Source: Euwallacea fornicatus
Taxonomy: Eukaryota; Arthropoda; Insecta; Coleoptera; Curculionidae
Assembly: GCF_040115645.1 (NCBI RefSeq)
Contig: NC_089560.1
Location: 2,790,001 to 2,854,000, forward strand
DNA length: 64,000 nucleotides
Direction: 5' to 3'
The notes below the pieces were generated by a model. The model made no database searches and was not told the DNA's origin. It worked only from the letters and a program-made list of their open reading frames with translations. A program made the position numbers and the translations under genes. Shown piece after piece: positions 35,930 to 47,012 of the stretch. Numbering within the stretch: position 1 is the first letter of the stretch; each line of letters opens with the position of its first letter.

Positions 35930-38175
35930 AAATTTAACGAAAAATCCGGCAATAGTAAAGCAATTGGGACGTTCCATCTAAAATAACAAAGTTGTATATC
36001 GTCACACTTTTTAGAGTCGCTCTGCACATTGGAAAACAATTTTTGGAAATACGCTTTTATTTGCTATGCAACCTTGTAAACGAAAAAATGCGTTAACTTT
36101 ATTGTTATAGAAGCTGAGGAAGCTTAACGCACTGTTACAGGACCGTGTATTAGGAGAATCAATATTCTGACCGACATACTATGATGTGGTCTCACTCGTT
36201 TATTATTGAATTCAGTATAGTGGTTACAATAGATCCTTATTTTTACGTTTTATTACATTTATAATAATATTATTATGCTTAGTTAGAATTATAATTAGCA
36301 CAGGCCTTTCATTAATGACTTTAGAGGCGCCAGAAAGTTATTTTAGATCAAATGTCGTTGTCGATTTAATTTAAAACGAATCATATATCCTCCATTGTAA
36401 TTTGCACAAAATTCGTGCATTTTCTAGTACATAATCAAAAATGTTTACGGGAAATTAAGGTCTATCGTTATATTGTATAACATAACAGTCTCTCATTTTC
36501 AGGGGCTTAATTTTAGCTCCACATATTATTCAGGGGTCAATTTCGACCAAAGTCGTTAATTTCCTTACTTACACGGATACCGATTTATTTCTTTTCCTCT
36601 TTTAGCCCTTCGATTGGTATGTCGTTCAGTTACTTAAGTGCATCTGGAAAAATAGTTCGATTTTTGTATCAGATTTGATCCCGCAATAACAGTTATATCG
36701 GTACTTTTTAGTTATTTTGCGGGCATAATTGTGGAGAAATAGAATTAGCGGTGCCCCTGTGACGTTTTTTTGATATTTATGACTTTCCGGAAAATCATCT
36801 AAATGATTTATCATGTTGTTTGCACATAAAAGCGGGTAAAGAACTCAGTCGCTATAATAAATTACCCGTGAAAGAATTGATAAACACTATATAATATCGT
36901 GTTACTTTTGGTAACGCTCATCTTGATGTATGTTTTCATAATGTTACAGGTGAAAGTAAGATTTTTATCGAGCTTTTTACAATGACACTTACTCTCTCCT
37001 ATTTATTTTTTTATTTTAGACGGTATTTGAACTTTTGTTTCCACAAAACCGCACTAATGAGTATTTATATGTTTCATATAATTTAAATATAAAGCCGTGC
37101 ATGCACGGAAAATACAACATAAAGTTATAAAATACATATTTCCTAATATTTAACTAAAAAATAAATGCGAGTCTCTTGAGACCCCGTGGCAGTAGTTTTA
37201 TGGATGAAAATAGACGATATTACTTAATTTACTATATTAAAGGTGCGTGCATTTGTTATAATGGAAACTGCACTCTGAGGATCATATTTCTGTATAAGAC
37301 GCAAAGAGGAAGAACGTATAAAGATGGAACATAACTATGAATAGAAATGAGGACTTAAGCAAAGATTTAAAAGAAGCACAAAGTAAGATGGTTCAGAATG
37401 TTAAAGAATACCAAGGATCAGTTAATAAATTTGCTATACGAGGAAATTTAAATCATGAAGAAAACAATTCCTAAGTGTCTAGTACATCAATACATATTAA
37501 TTGCTTTCAATAATAAAACCGATTTAATTGATTTGTAACTTAAGGCAGTATTTTATATAGGTTATAGGTTAATCTGTAACTAGATATTGAAGCAGGATAT
37601 TGTTATAGAGACGCAATTTTCTGATGACACCCAACCACCACTCCCTTTCAACCAGAACCAATGTTAAAAAAAAAGATTCTACCCAAAGGCATAACGTTCT
37701 TCTTAAAAGTTCTGTAAAATTTAACATTCTTAGATTATTTAACAAATTTTCCATAAAACCAAACGGATATTAAAAACTCGGTCGTCAGGCAGTTTCAAGT
37801 TAAGTCGTTTTGAAAATGGATCTGAATTATAGAACACCCGGCAGATTATGCATCTCTCCGTATTTTGAAGGAGCTTAGGTTAATCCAGATTAGCTTAGTA
37901 CATGGCTCAAATGTAATTTTAAGTTGGAGAACAAACATCTTGAATTCCAGGTTGATCGCGTTTGCTTTGGCTTAATTATAATATATTTAAATCATTTATT
38001 GACACATTGCACTAAGTGAAATATATCAACAATTAAAAAATACACAAATAAAATTTAAAAAACTGACCTGACATGTGTCACTGATTAAACGTTTATCAAA
38101 AAACTCACTCGAGAGATAGTGAATCTCTGTAATCAATCTCCACACTTGATTTTTAAATATTTTAGGCACCTTTTT
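35930..38175. other. Intergenic, nothing recognised
   Basis: AT-rich DNA with scattered short ORFs on both strands and no family motif. Confidence 0.45.
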
Positions 38176-38179
38176 TAGT

Positions 38180-38700
38180 ACCTCTATTTACTATAGAGTT
38201 TTGGCCAAGGGTCGATGAGAGTCGACGAAGGGTAGAAACACAAACTCTCAAAGATTTCCCCAAAGGATTGTGAAAAACTATTCTTTTTGAGTGGAACTGA
38301 GCTGATGGATATCGTTTCGTTACTTACACAGTGCAAGCATAACGTATTTGATTTGATGCCACAAAATTGTGAGGTCGTCTGCGAATCTATGAACCATCCA
38401 GAAAATTCGATATCGAGCAGAGTATTTATGTAAATTTAAAACAGTAGAGGTTTCAATACAAATGCATGAGGGTCTTAACGGTCACGCGTCTCGCTTAGAA
38501 ATTGAATTTCCAAAAGATACCAAACCGATATCTTCTCATAATCGCCATAAACACCATAGATATTAAGTTTCTCAAGAAGTGCATCATTGTTAACGCAGTC
38601 GAAAGCCTAAGCGATGTCACAGAAGACTTATTGAAGTCTGACGGAATAGAGGTCCAATATTATAAGGCAATACGCTATTACCCTTGTTAGAGATGAAAAT
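38180..38700 (-). pseudogene. Second non-LTR reverse transcriptase relic
   Basis: On the minus strand KAFDCVNNDALLEKLNIYGV followed by YGD (about 38610-38545) and, about 150 bp on, RFADDLTILWHQIKYVMLAL (about 38380-38320) match the AFDxVxH and catalytic FADD blocks. The usual 60-80 residues between them are shortened and broken. Its wording differs from the 18.4-19.1 kb relic, so it is probably another family or lineage. Confidence 0.6.
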
Positions 38701-38935
38701 CACTTTTGGCTATCGCAAATCGCGTTATTTTATTAAAAGATAATCAGTCCTAGTCAAAGGGTTTTCGTTCTTAATTTCAATTGGTAAACGTTTGGTGTAT
38801 CTAATTGGTAGGACATAAAGATCAAACGTCTCATTCTGAGTAACAAATGTATACCACTGGCCATTTTTCTGTACATCATTATGTATATTTTTCATCCAAT
38901 CTTTCCTGTCTTTAAAACATACGTTTTATTCCAGG

Positions 38936-39114
38936 GAGTTTGTGGCCTTAGGAAGAGGGCAGCAGTGGCGCACGTGAAAAAATGCACCTCGAGGGCCTGC
39001 CAACCGAAATGCCAAGAATATTTTTTCGTGAGGACGGGTACCCCGACCAACTACGACACTGAGCTTGGCTCATCCCATTCAAGGAATAGGCAAAATGCCT
39101 CTCTGAAAAGGTGT
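38936..39114 (+). other. Lone exon-like segment, cysteine-rich
   Basis: TTTATTCCAG is followed by an open, GC-richer stretch (GVCGLRKRAAVAHVKKCTSR, then ACQPKCQEYFFVRTGTPT) ending at a possible GAAAAG|GTGTGG donor. Composition and splice-like borders suggest an exon, but no partner exon or family is visible. Confidence 0.2.
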
Positions 39115-39119
39115 GGCAT

Positions 39120-40720
39120 TTTATATACGTTTAATGTATTTCTTAGCTTTATTGAGTAAGAAACCTTTAAGCAATTTTCAAAACAGGTTCAACAAATTGC
39201 AAACATTAACTACCCCATATTGTAAGAAAGAAAATTACGACCCTGACGTTAGATTTGCGTTTTATACCAGTAAGTACAATAAAACTTCGATAAAACTTTC
39301 AGCTTTGTGGAGCTGAACAAAGCGATTCTTTGATTTATGCTTTAATGTATGAAAATCCCCATGGAGCGATAACGCTTTTCAGAAATCTTTTCCTCCAGAA
39401 ATTGTTTAGAGAAAAGTTTGAATAAGCCTTGGCCCCTTCCGTCGGTTTAGATGTCTTAGGAGAGACATTTAGCTTATAATATTATGAGACCTTAACAAGC
39501 TTACATCCTTTCCAGCATGGGCTTGGATATTCGGCTGAGACACTTTATGGTTGTCCCGACATTACGAAGGTTTCTTATAAGTTTTGTTCAACCTTTATTG
39601 TAATTTGTATACAATCAATCAATCTTCGTCAACATATGTGAGTGCTTAGAATGAAACATACTGGCAACTAATAAAACCACATGCGGTGGTTAATGGTGCC
39701 AGGATGACGCGATGCACATAGTACTGATACATTGCATTACTACATAAATAACTTTATTTTCTTTATAACCTTTAGGGCAAACCTTTATCGATTCCCGATT
39801 TATTTATAGAAAAAATTCCTAACGTCGGCAAATATCAACATTTTGCTTGCCACTTCATTTGCCCCATGTAGGTCAACCGTAAAACGCCTCTAATTGATAT
39901 AAGAGAGAAAGAGATAAAGAAGATGGCACTAAAAATAACCCCCATTCGGCTTAGGAGGGATTCTAATATTCCCTTTTGGAATCCATAAAATGTATTGTGA
40001 TTTGACAACTCTTTATCCTCGTCACTGTGGATTCTACGTTATATTATGGATTTTTACTGGAAATTCAATAAAAACTTTAGACACATATTCACGCTAACGG
40101 CAAAAGGGCTATTTAAAATATTCGATCCCCGAATACCGATATCTATCAGGTGCAAGGCCTTGAGCCTTGGGAACGTGGAATTAGAACTGGTTGAGTCATC
40201 ACACGGCACGTTACATTTCAATTTCCTATTTGGGAACAGACGGGAATGTACAGACCTGACCTCTGGATTTATTTTGGTACGGGCCTTGAAAATATCATCA
40301 ATTTTACGCAATAGATTTTTATTGAACATCTAAGGGCATTTGAGGCGAATATTTGATGACATACTGATCATAAGCATCCGACTTTTATTTTAACAGGCTC
40401 GTTAAGGAGTTGAACTATGTTTCAAATAACGTAACTTTATATGCACGTCACGTGTTTCATGTCGGCGCTGATGCCACATCTTCGCAAAATTAAAATATAG
40501 CAGAGATCCAGAAGCTCGCTATAACGACTGTTTGAAAACTTGGTCATTATACCAAGAACAACAATAGTAACTTCCGATAGTAAACAAGCAGGAGCAATAT
40601 TTTAGTTGGCAAAGAAAAACACCAAATTAACCCAAAACATCAACAAATGAAGCGACAAACGTGGAAAAAAAAGGGTTACACGTAAACATTCAAATATATT
40701 TTTATTCTTTTTCAATAAAT
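39120..40720. other. Intergenic, nothing recognised
   Basis: AT-rich DNA. Overlapping 90-codon ORFs on both strands at 40050-40330 show no motif. Confidence 0.4.

Positions 40721-40723
<3 letters not shown>

Positions 40724-40788
<65 letters not shown>
40724..40788. repeat. (AT)n microsatellite, about 32 units
   Basis: Uninterrupted alternating AT over 65 bp. Length is likely polymorphic or assembly-sensitive. Confidence 0.95.
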
Positions 40789-40789
<1 letters not shown>

Positions 40790-41090
40790 CTTGACATTTT
40801 GCGTAAGGTGACTCTCAATCGTTACATTTTGTGACGTGAATAAAAAATCACGTCATTTGAATCATACCTATAAACTTATAACACCTGACTATCCTAGGGG
40901 GTAGGTTCGACATTAAGTATTTTTAATAAAAATGGTGCCACCAAATTTTAGAATGGATTTGGCTCTGAATACAGAAGAACGTCACAGCTAGAGGAATAAT
41001 AACACGTCACTAAATAAGTCTTCGATCTAACTAGGAAAAATTAAGAAACTAATTAAGTCATATGGATCTGTCAACAGTGTTGCCATATAT

Positions 41091-41460
41091 GTGTTAGCCC
41101 AAAAGTTTAATGAGCGATGTGTTATTATTCGAGACGATAAGTATTTACTGAAACTCAGCTCTATAAAAATTCCCCCCAGCGAGCCAGTTAGTCCGCAGGG
41201 TTCTACCCTGCGGGATCTCCACCCAGCAGTAAAAGTTCAACATCTCAAAAGACTCCGTAAAAGACTAAAATTCTCCACTTCCCCAGTAAGTTCCTTTTAG
41301 AGGATAATAACGGAGTTGCTAGGCCCTCTGCAGCAGTAGAATTGCTCTGTAGTGCCCTTCGGCACGGAATTAATGACTTACACCTCGATGAACTCATCAG
41401 CTCCATGAATTCGACAGAACTGGGCGTTTTTATGCCTCCAAAATTCTTCATTTATTCAAA
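41091..41460 (+). other. Candidate coding relic, unknown
   Basis: An open frame with IPPSEPVSPQGSTLRDLHPA and KRLRKRLKFSTSP runs to a strong donor-like CCA|GTAAGT at 41286. A second open stretch with CSALRHGINDLHLDELISSM begins about 50 bp later. The obvious acceptors (41333, 41336) would place a TAG in frame, so the pair does not splice cleanly. Possibly a pseudogene. No family recognised. Confidence 0.25.
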
Positions 41461-41679
41461 GATGATGTTCCAAGTGGGAAAATCCAAGGAAATTATTCTT
41501 TCTCTTTCGAATACGACCCCTATTCTCACGTTTAACTTTCGCAATCACATATCGGTGGTTTTATCTTCTCGTTATGTGAGTAATTTTCGTATTATTAAAG
41601 TTTCAAATTCGTTAAAACATGCAAAATTTGACAAGTGTTTATGCAAAAAATATTGTCTCTCTTATATTTAAGAGACATA

Positions 41680-42860
41680 CTATGAAGTTCTTTAGCGTCT
41701 AAGATCTTTCAATTACCACGTACCTATCTCCCTGATTGTGCATACAAGAAAGCCCAATTTACAGGATTTCAAAAGATAGTTCGTAGCTATTAAATTGTAT
41801 ATCGAATAGATCAAAATTAATTTTACTATCCTTGAATTTCTCCTAAACAGCACTTGCCACGTTTCTGATATTTCATTGGTGTAGTTCAAAATTATAGAGG
41901 TTTAAAAGACATCGCGTGTCTCTAATACTGCATTTATTAATTGAAACCAATTCGAATTGGTAATAAATTTTAAATATCACTTACTAGGCCCGTGAATTTC
42001 AGCCAACGAATTCCTCTGACCAAATTTATTTTAATTTGAAATATATTTAATTTGCATAGTTAGTACAAAAATGAGTCACGCAAGAGGCAATGGCTACCCC
42101 GATGTAAATTTACTTGACTGTATTAAAATTTCTTTTCATTCTCCTTTTTTAATTTTTTATCGAATGTCTGCATAATAGACCATATTCATCGAACAAGATT
42201 GGCCAATTTCTCAAGGGAGCTCGGGATTTAGTTACATGAACGCCCTATATCACATAAGGACCAGAACACTCTAAAAGTAAGTGTTCATTGAGAAGGGAAA
42301 TATTTGAATATAAAATTCTGAACTACTGCCAAAAGTTATTCTGTAGATCTGTTTAATTGGTATTTAGCGCTATTGGCTCGGCACCTGGATTGCCTTAATT
42401 AAGCGGTCTGGATACTTACTTGTGTTATAACTAGACTCTGAAAAAGTTCTTTCGAGTCAAGCAAAGAAACCAGCCCTGTTTCCGTACATTAATTACGTTC
42501 GTTATTAATTAATATTCTAGCAACATCGAGCAATAATTAATATTAAAAGGTAACTGACGATGGCTGCTTATAATGGAACAAACGAGCATTTTTAGCGAAT
42601 TTGCGGAAAGTACGGATATTTAGCACTGGACAAAATATGTATAATACTTTATTTATGTATAATGAGCACTATCTCCTCAGGGAGATTGCGCAACTTTCTT
42701 CCCTCTTCATGCAAATTTCTCCATCGAAGATGCTAGCTTTCATTGTATACTCGTCCAACAATATACAACATTCTACGAGTATGAGCGAAACACCCCTTTT
42801 CCACATTTATTCCTTGCTCGAAAGTTCCAGCTGTTACAGTCGAATCGATATATTTTGGAC
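41680..42860. other. Intergenic, nothing recognised
   Basis: AT-rich DNA without a supported feature. Confidence 0.45.
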
Positions 42861-42861
42861 T

Positions 42862-43560
42862 TAACACAAAGTTAAGATCTGAAACACAAAAAAATTTAAT
42901 ATTCGTTTGTGAAAAAAAATCTTCAAAACGGTTAGTTTCGAATCAATTTCGGTGTGCAACAGAGGCGTAGAAAATTGAGACCTGTAACAGAAAGGATGTC
43001 AAATCGATTGATATCAATTCAACAATTTTAATTCAATTCAAATTATAAGTTGAAAAAAAATCTTCCAAACAGTAAGAGTTTTGCATTAACTCCGTCTTGA
43101 AGCTGGGGCGTATCCATTTGAGCCCTGCAATGGAAAAAATGAATATTAATTGGTGAAAACAATCTTCGTAAGAATTAAGATTTTGTATTGATTTCGACAC
43201 GAAGCAGAAACGCAGACAGTTGAATCTACAAATAGAAAAAAAATCAATATTAATTCCGGGAAAATAACTTTAATACGGTTAGTTTAGAACTAATTTCGAC
43301 TTGAAGCGAAGGCGTACACAGTTGAAACCTGAAACAGAAAAAAAAATCAATAGTAGTTCCTGAAAAAAATCTTCAAAACAGAGTTTCGAATTAATTTCGA
43401 TACAAAGCATAGGCGTAGATAGTTGAGATCTGAAACAAAAAAAATATATATTAATTCTTGAAAGAAATTCAATAATACTTTGTAGAAAAAAAAAATACAA
43501 AACAGTTTGAGTTTCGAATTAATTTCAAGTCGAAGCAGAGGCACACATTTAAGAACTGAA
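42862..43560. repeat. Diverged tandem repeat, unit about 100 bp, six copies
   Basis: The block GAATTAATTTCGACACGAAG, in variants, recurs at about 42940, 43084, 43188, 43288, 43387 and 43516. Each is followed by GGCGTA...GTTGAGACCTGAAACAGAAAA and GAAAAAAATCTTCAAAACAG. Spacing is near 100 bp for the three middle intervals and 130-145 bp for the first and last. It is a minisatellite; the minus-strand ORFs across it repeat the same words and are not genes. Confidence 0.8.
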
Positions 43561-43564
43561 GTTT

Positions 43565-46500
43565 TTCGAGAACAATATGAAATATGTGATGTAATAAATT
43601 TAAATCATTTAGAAACAATGGCCATAAGCGTCATGTCGCGATCCAGCAGGGGTAACATCTACTTCACTAAATTGTCCGAAGTTCGGAAGTTTTATTAATA
43701 TTTCCTGTGGATACCACCTAGAGGGCACGAAGGCATTTTTTGAACTTCCGTTTTCGCATCAGGAAATATCCAAAATTACACCAAAATGATATTGTAAGAA
43801 GCTAGAAAAATATTGCCAAACAATTTTCATTTTGAATAAACTGTGATTAGTTTATTCCGCATTTCGAATGTCTTGTTTGTCCTGTTACCACTCAGCTGAG
43901 ACATCTAAAAATCGATATCTTTTGCAAAGATACGAGTCATCGGACGAATAACAAAGACAATACAAAGGCCCTTAAACATTTAAATAATTTTACAGTCTTT
44001 TTTCTTTTCAGTCGCTGAAATTTTTACTTCAATTCAATTTGACCCTCTTTGAAATATGCTATTCAGGGATCGTGCGACTTCGGAGACTCGAACACAACCG
44101 AGACGATATTGTCGAAAATGGCAACTAAAATCGACTTTTAAAAATGCGAATTGTACCCGTTTTCAACCCAGTCCAATCTAAGCAAGATATTCTAAAAATT
44201 TTTTGAAGCGCTATTCTATTACAAACAATAAAAAAAATCATATTCTACAGAGATGTTTCTTTTCGAGAACCCAGGAAGTTTACTACATTGATAAACATTT
44301 GCTTAAGCGATTAAAGCATCTTTTCTTTTGGTGATAAATTGAAGCACAAGACATATTTGCATAATAAAATTTTAAAAGATACCAACTTCATAACGTAACA
44401 GTCGAATGTAACAAATGAGGTATCAAAATGTATAAACTGAAAAGCCACTTAAAGTGGTGTAACACTTAACCGTCTTTACCATTTAAAATGCTTGAGAGGA
44501 TGGTTCTGCTCGGTAGAAAGTAGGAAGTTTGTTCCCCCTCAATAACAAAATCAACGTGTTCCGGCAATTTTTAAAAAATCGATTCCGTTTCGAGATAATA
44601 GGAGTTGGAAGTTTTCAAATTAACACCTTCAATGGCTTTCATTTAAATTTCCTTTTTATGAGAAAAAGCACTTGCAGAAAAAATCCATCAAGAGTCCAGA
44701 AAATAATATTGTTTCGTGAGAGCGTGAGGCGAGGTCGAACATTGGAAGGGATCTGCGCACGGCAAAATGAATGTTGCAATATAGATCGTGACGAACGACA
44801 CTTTTCATTTTTCGATTATGAAATTCCAGAAAATAATTTTTTTTCAATCAACTGAAGGAAAAGGTGTATTTCCCGTGCGCTTACGGGAAAAGCGAACTAG
44901 TTCCAAAAGGTATAGTTAACTGACCGGAAAATCCTCACCGACTGTGTCCAATAGTGAATTATAACTTTCTCGCACTCGCTTACTTGTAATGTCTGTTTGG
45001 AAATACGACTTTCCGCACTTGTCAGCAAAACAACAACTTCTTGACAAGTTTCACTAAGGCCTTTGAGATATTGCCATTGTGTTTATTCTCTGATTGTGTT
45101 TCCGCAAACTGATATTTTTCAAGCATTCTACAATTAAAATCAAATTTCTTACCGATTGAGAACATGAATAAAATACAGTTTCCCATTTAAATTATTTTAA
45201 TAAGTCTTCTAATATTTTTTTCAATATTGGATCGTGGCCAAACTTGTCAGCAGTCCATATGTCCAATCAACTTTTGAACATGGTTTAAAACACGAACGCG
45301 AACCTTTCAAATTCGTTTCAGTGGTTTGCCGAGGAAAAGTTCTAAAAAGTTGATCTCTGTCCCTTCCCTCATCTACTATTAAATAACCCCAATGCTGTTT
45401 CGGAAAGTGGTTATCTAGTTCCTGTCCACTCAGCGCTTTGTTGTATGTGATATTCATTCGTTTGGTCTCACCGATTTGGTACATTGGATTTTGTTATCAC
45501 TTTCCTTCTAAATTATTAGCGTTTACTACCCCAACGTGGTACAGTTAATATTCACCTTTCAGTTAATATTCACGATTCTAGCAATTAATTTCTACTGGCG
45601 GAAAATTTGAAATAACTGGTTTTCGAAACTTTTCCTAACAGAAATATCCAGCAACTATTTATCGTGGACGTAAGAATTTGATAGAGATAAATTGCCTCAC
45701 CATGATCAGGTCCCGTGGTGATGGATAATTAATGGTTGAACATGTAAAGTTATGTCGCACATTATTTGCAATGGGAGCTCGCTCCCAGAGTTGTCTTAGG
45801 AATTCCCAACGAGATGCAACAAAAAACGTAATGTGGTTATGTGTTTCATGTATCCAAAATTGCAATTTAAACAATAAATTTGCCAACGCAGACCACGCTT
45901 TTACATGTTAATTAAATGTCATCTCTACCCCCCATGCCCGCCTCAGCATCCACAGGGATTTCCAGTAATTATCCAGGATAGAGGCCGATCCGGGATATGG
46001 TCGTCCAAGCTACTCGTATTTCAGGGTGCGGAAATGTGAGTAAATAAGTAATTCCATCGATTGTTGTATATGGGGAGCATTTTAATTTTAACAAAATGGT
46101 AAAGAACATACGCATCATTGTTATTACCTATTTACTTGCAGCGTTAATTTAAAGGAGTAATGTTGATTCTAAATGGGCTACTCCTCCCGACGGTGCTGGT
46201 TTGGGGGTACAAGCAATATACATTTTAATCGAAAACGTCTTCGAGCTTTTGGAGCTTTAAGTTAAAAACTGCTCCATATATCCATTTAGTGTCTCTATCG
46301 AGATTGTGAAATAAAGTCTTCTTTACAGAACTTTAAAATGCATCAGTTTTACTTGTTGCGCGTGAAATACACTTCAAAATATAGACGTTTACGGTCTCGC
46401 CCGGACTTCGACTTCAAAGGGAATTTTAAGCTAGACTCCCAGCAATTTTTCCTTCCAGCCCTTAGCTGAACAATGACCTATGAACTACTTGTTGACGAAC

Positions 46501-47000
46501 TGTTTCACGGCCAGAGCTCGATCTCATAAAACGCTCATTGTTTATTAACGCCTTTGCAGTCGTTTTTGTACTTTAAAGTGAAGTAAAGTATTGCAAATTC
46601 ACTGAGTTAATAATGCCGACTTATACTTCCTTATCCAATTACCGCAATGCTTGTACAAATCAAACAAAAGCTCCGCTACAATCCAACCCAACCTTAGTTT
46701 AAAATCAATAGGTTTGACCAGTGGTGTGGACGGCGAATAATACAAATGGGACAAGCAACGATGTTAGAGCAAGTAATTGTGCTTTTAGACACCTGATAGT
46801 GCCTGTAGAACTAGTATAAAGTTTTCAAGAGGACGCCATTCCGACCTCTTGTACGAGATTAATCGATAACGTGCCCATTAGGGGTTAAAGACCACAGACA
46901 GTGGTGTGGTCAAGGTACGATCAACCGAATCCCAGTTATTTTACGTTACAAATAAAGTGTTTTTTTTTCGTACAGTAAATGAGGCTCTGTTCTTTGTTTC
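43565..47000. other. Region upstream of the channel gene
   Basis: No ORF with a known motif. An 87-codon minus ORF at 45221-45484 and a 108-codon plus ORF at 44529-44855 are unassigned. Non-coding 5' exons and the promoter of the channel gene should lie here or further left; I could not place them. Confidence 0.4.
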
Positions 47001-47002
47001 AG

Positions 47003-47011
47003 ATGTCCTAA
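47003..47011 (+). promoter_or_regulatory. Two-codon upstream ORF before the channel start
   Basis: A strong acceptor (TTCTTTGTTTCAG, ending at 47002) is followed at once by ATG TCC TAA, then one base and the ATG of the signal-peptide frame. If the exon does start at 47003, the uORF is complete only if no earlier in-frame ATG exists in the unseen 5' exon. Such a minimal uORF could dampen or condition translation; that is inference. Confidence 0.45.
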
Positions 47012-47012
47012 T

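Noticed and set aside
40046..40333. Mirror-image ORFs of about 90 codons on both strands
   Set aside because: Both strands are open over the same bases with no splice signals or motifs; most likely chance.
43279..43544. Overlapping minus-strand ORFs rich in Phe and Leu
   Set aside because: They repeat the same words because they cross the 100-bp tandem repeat.
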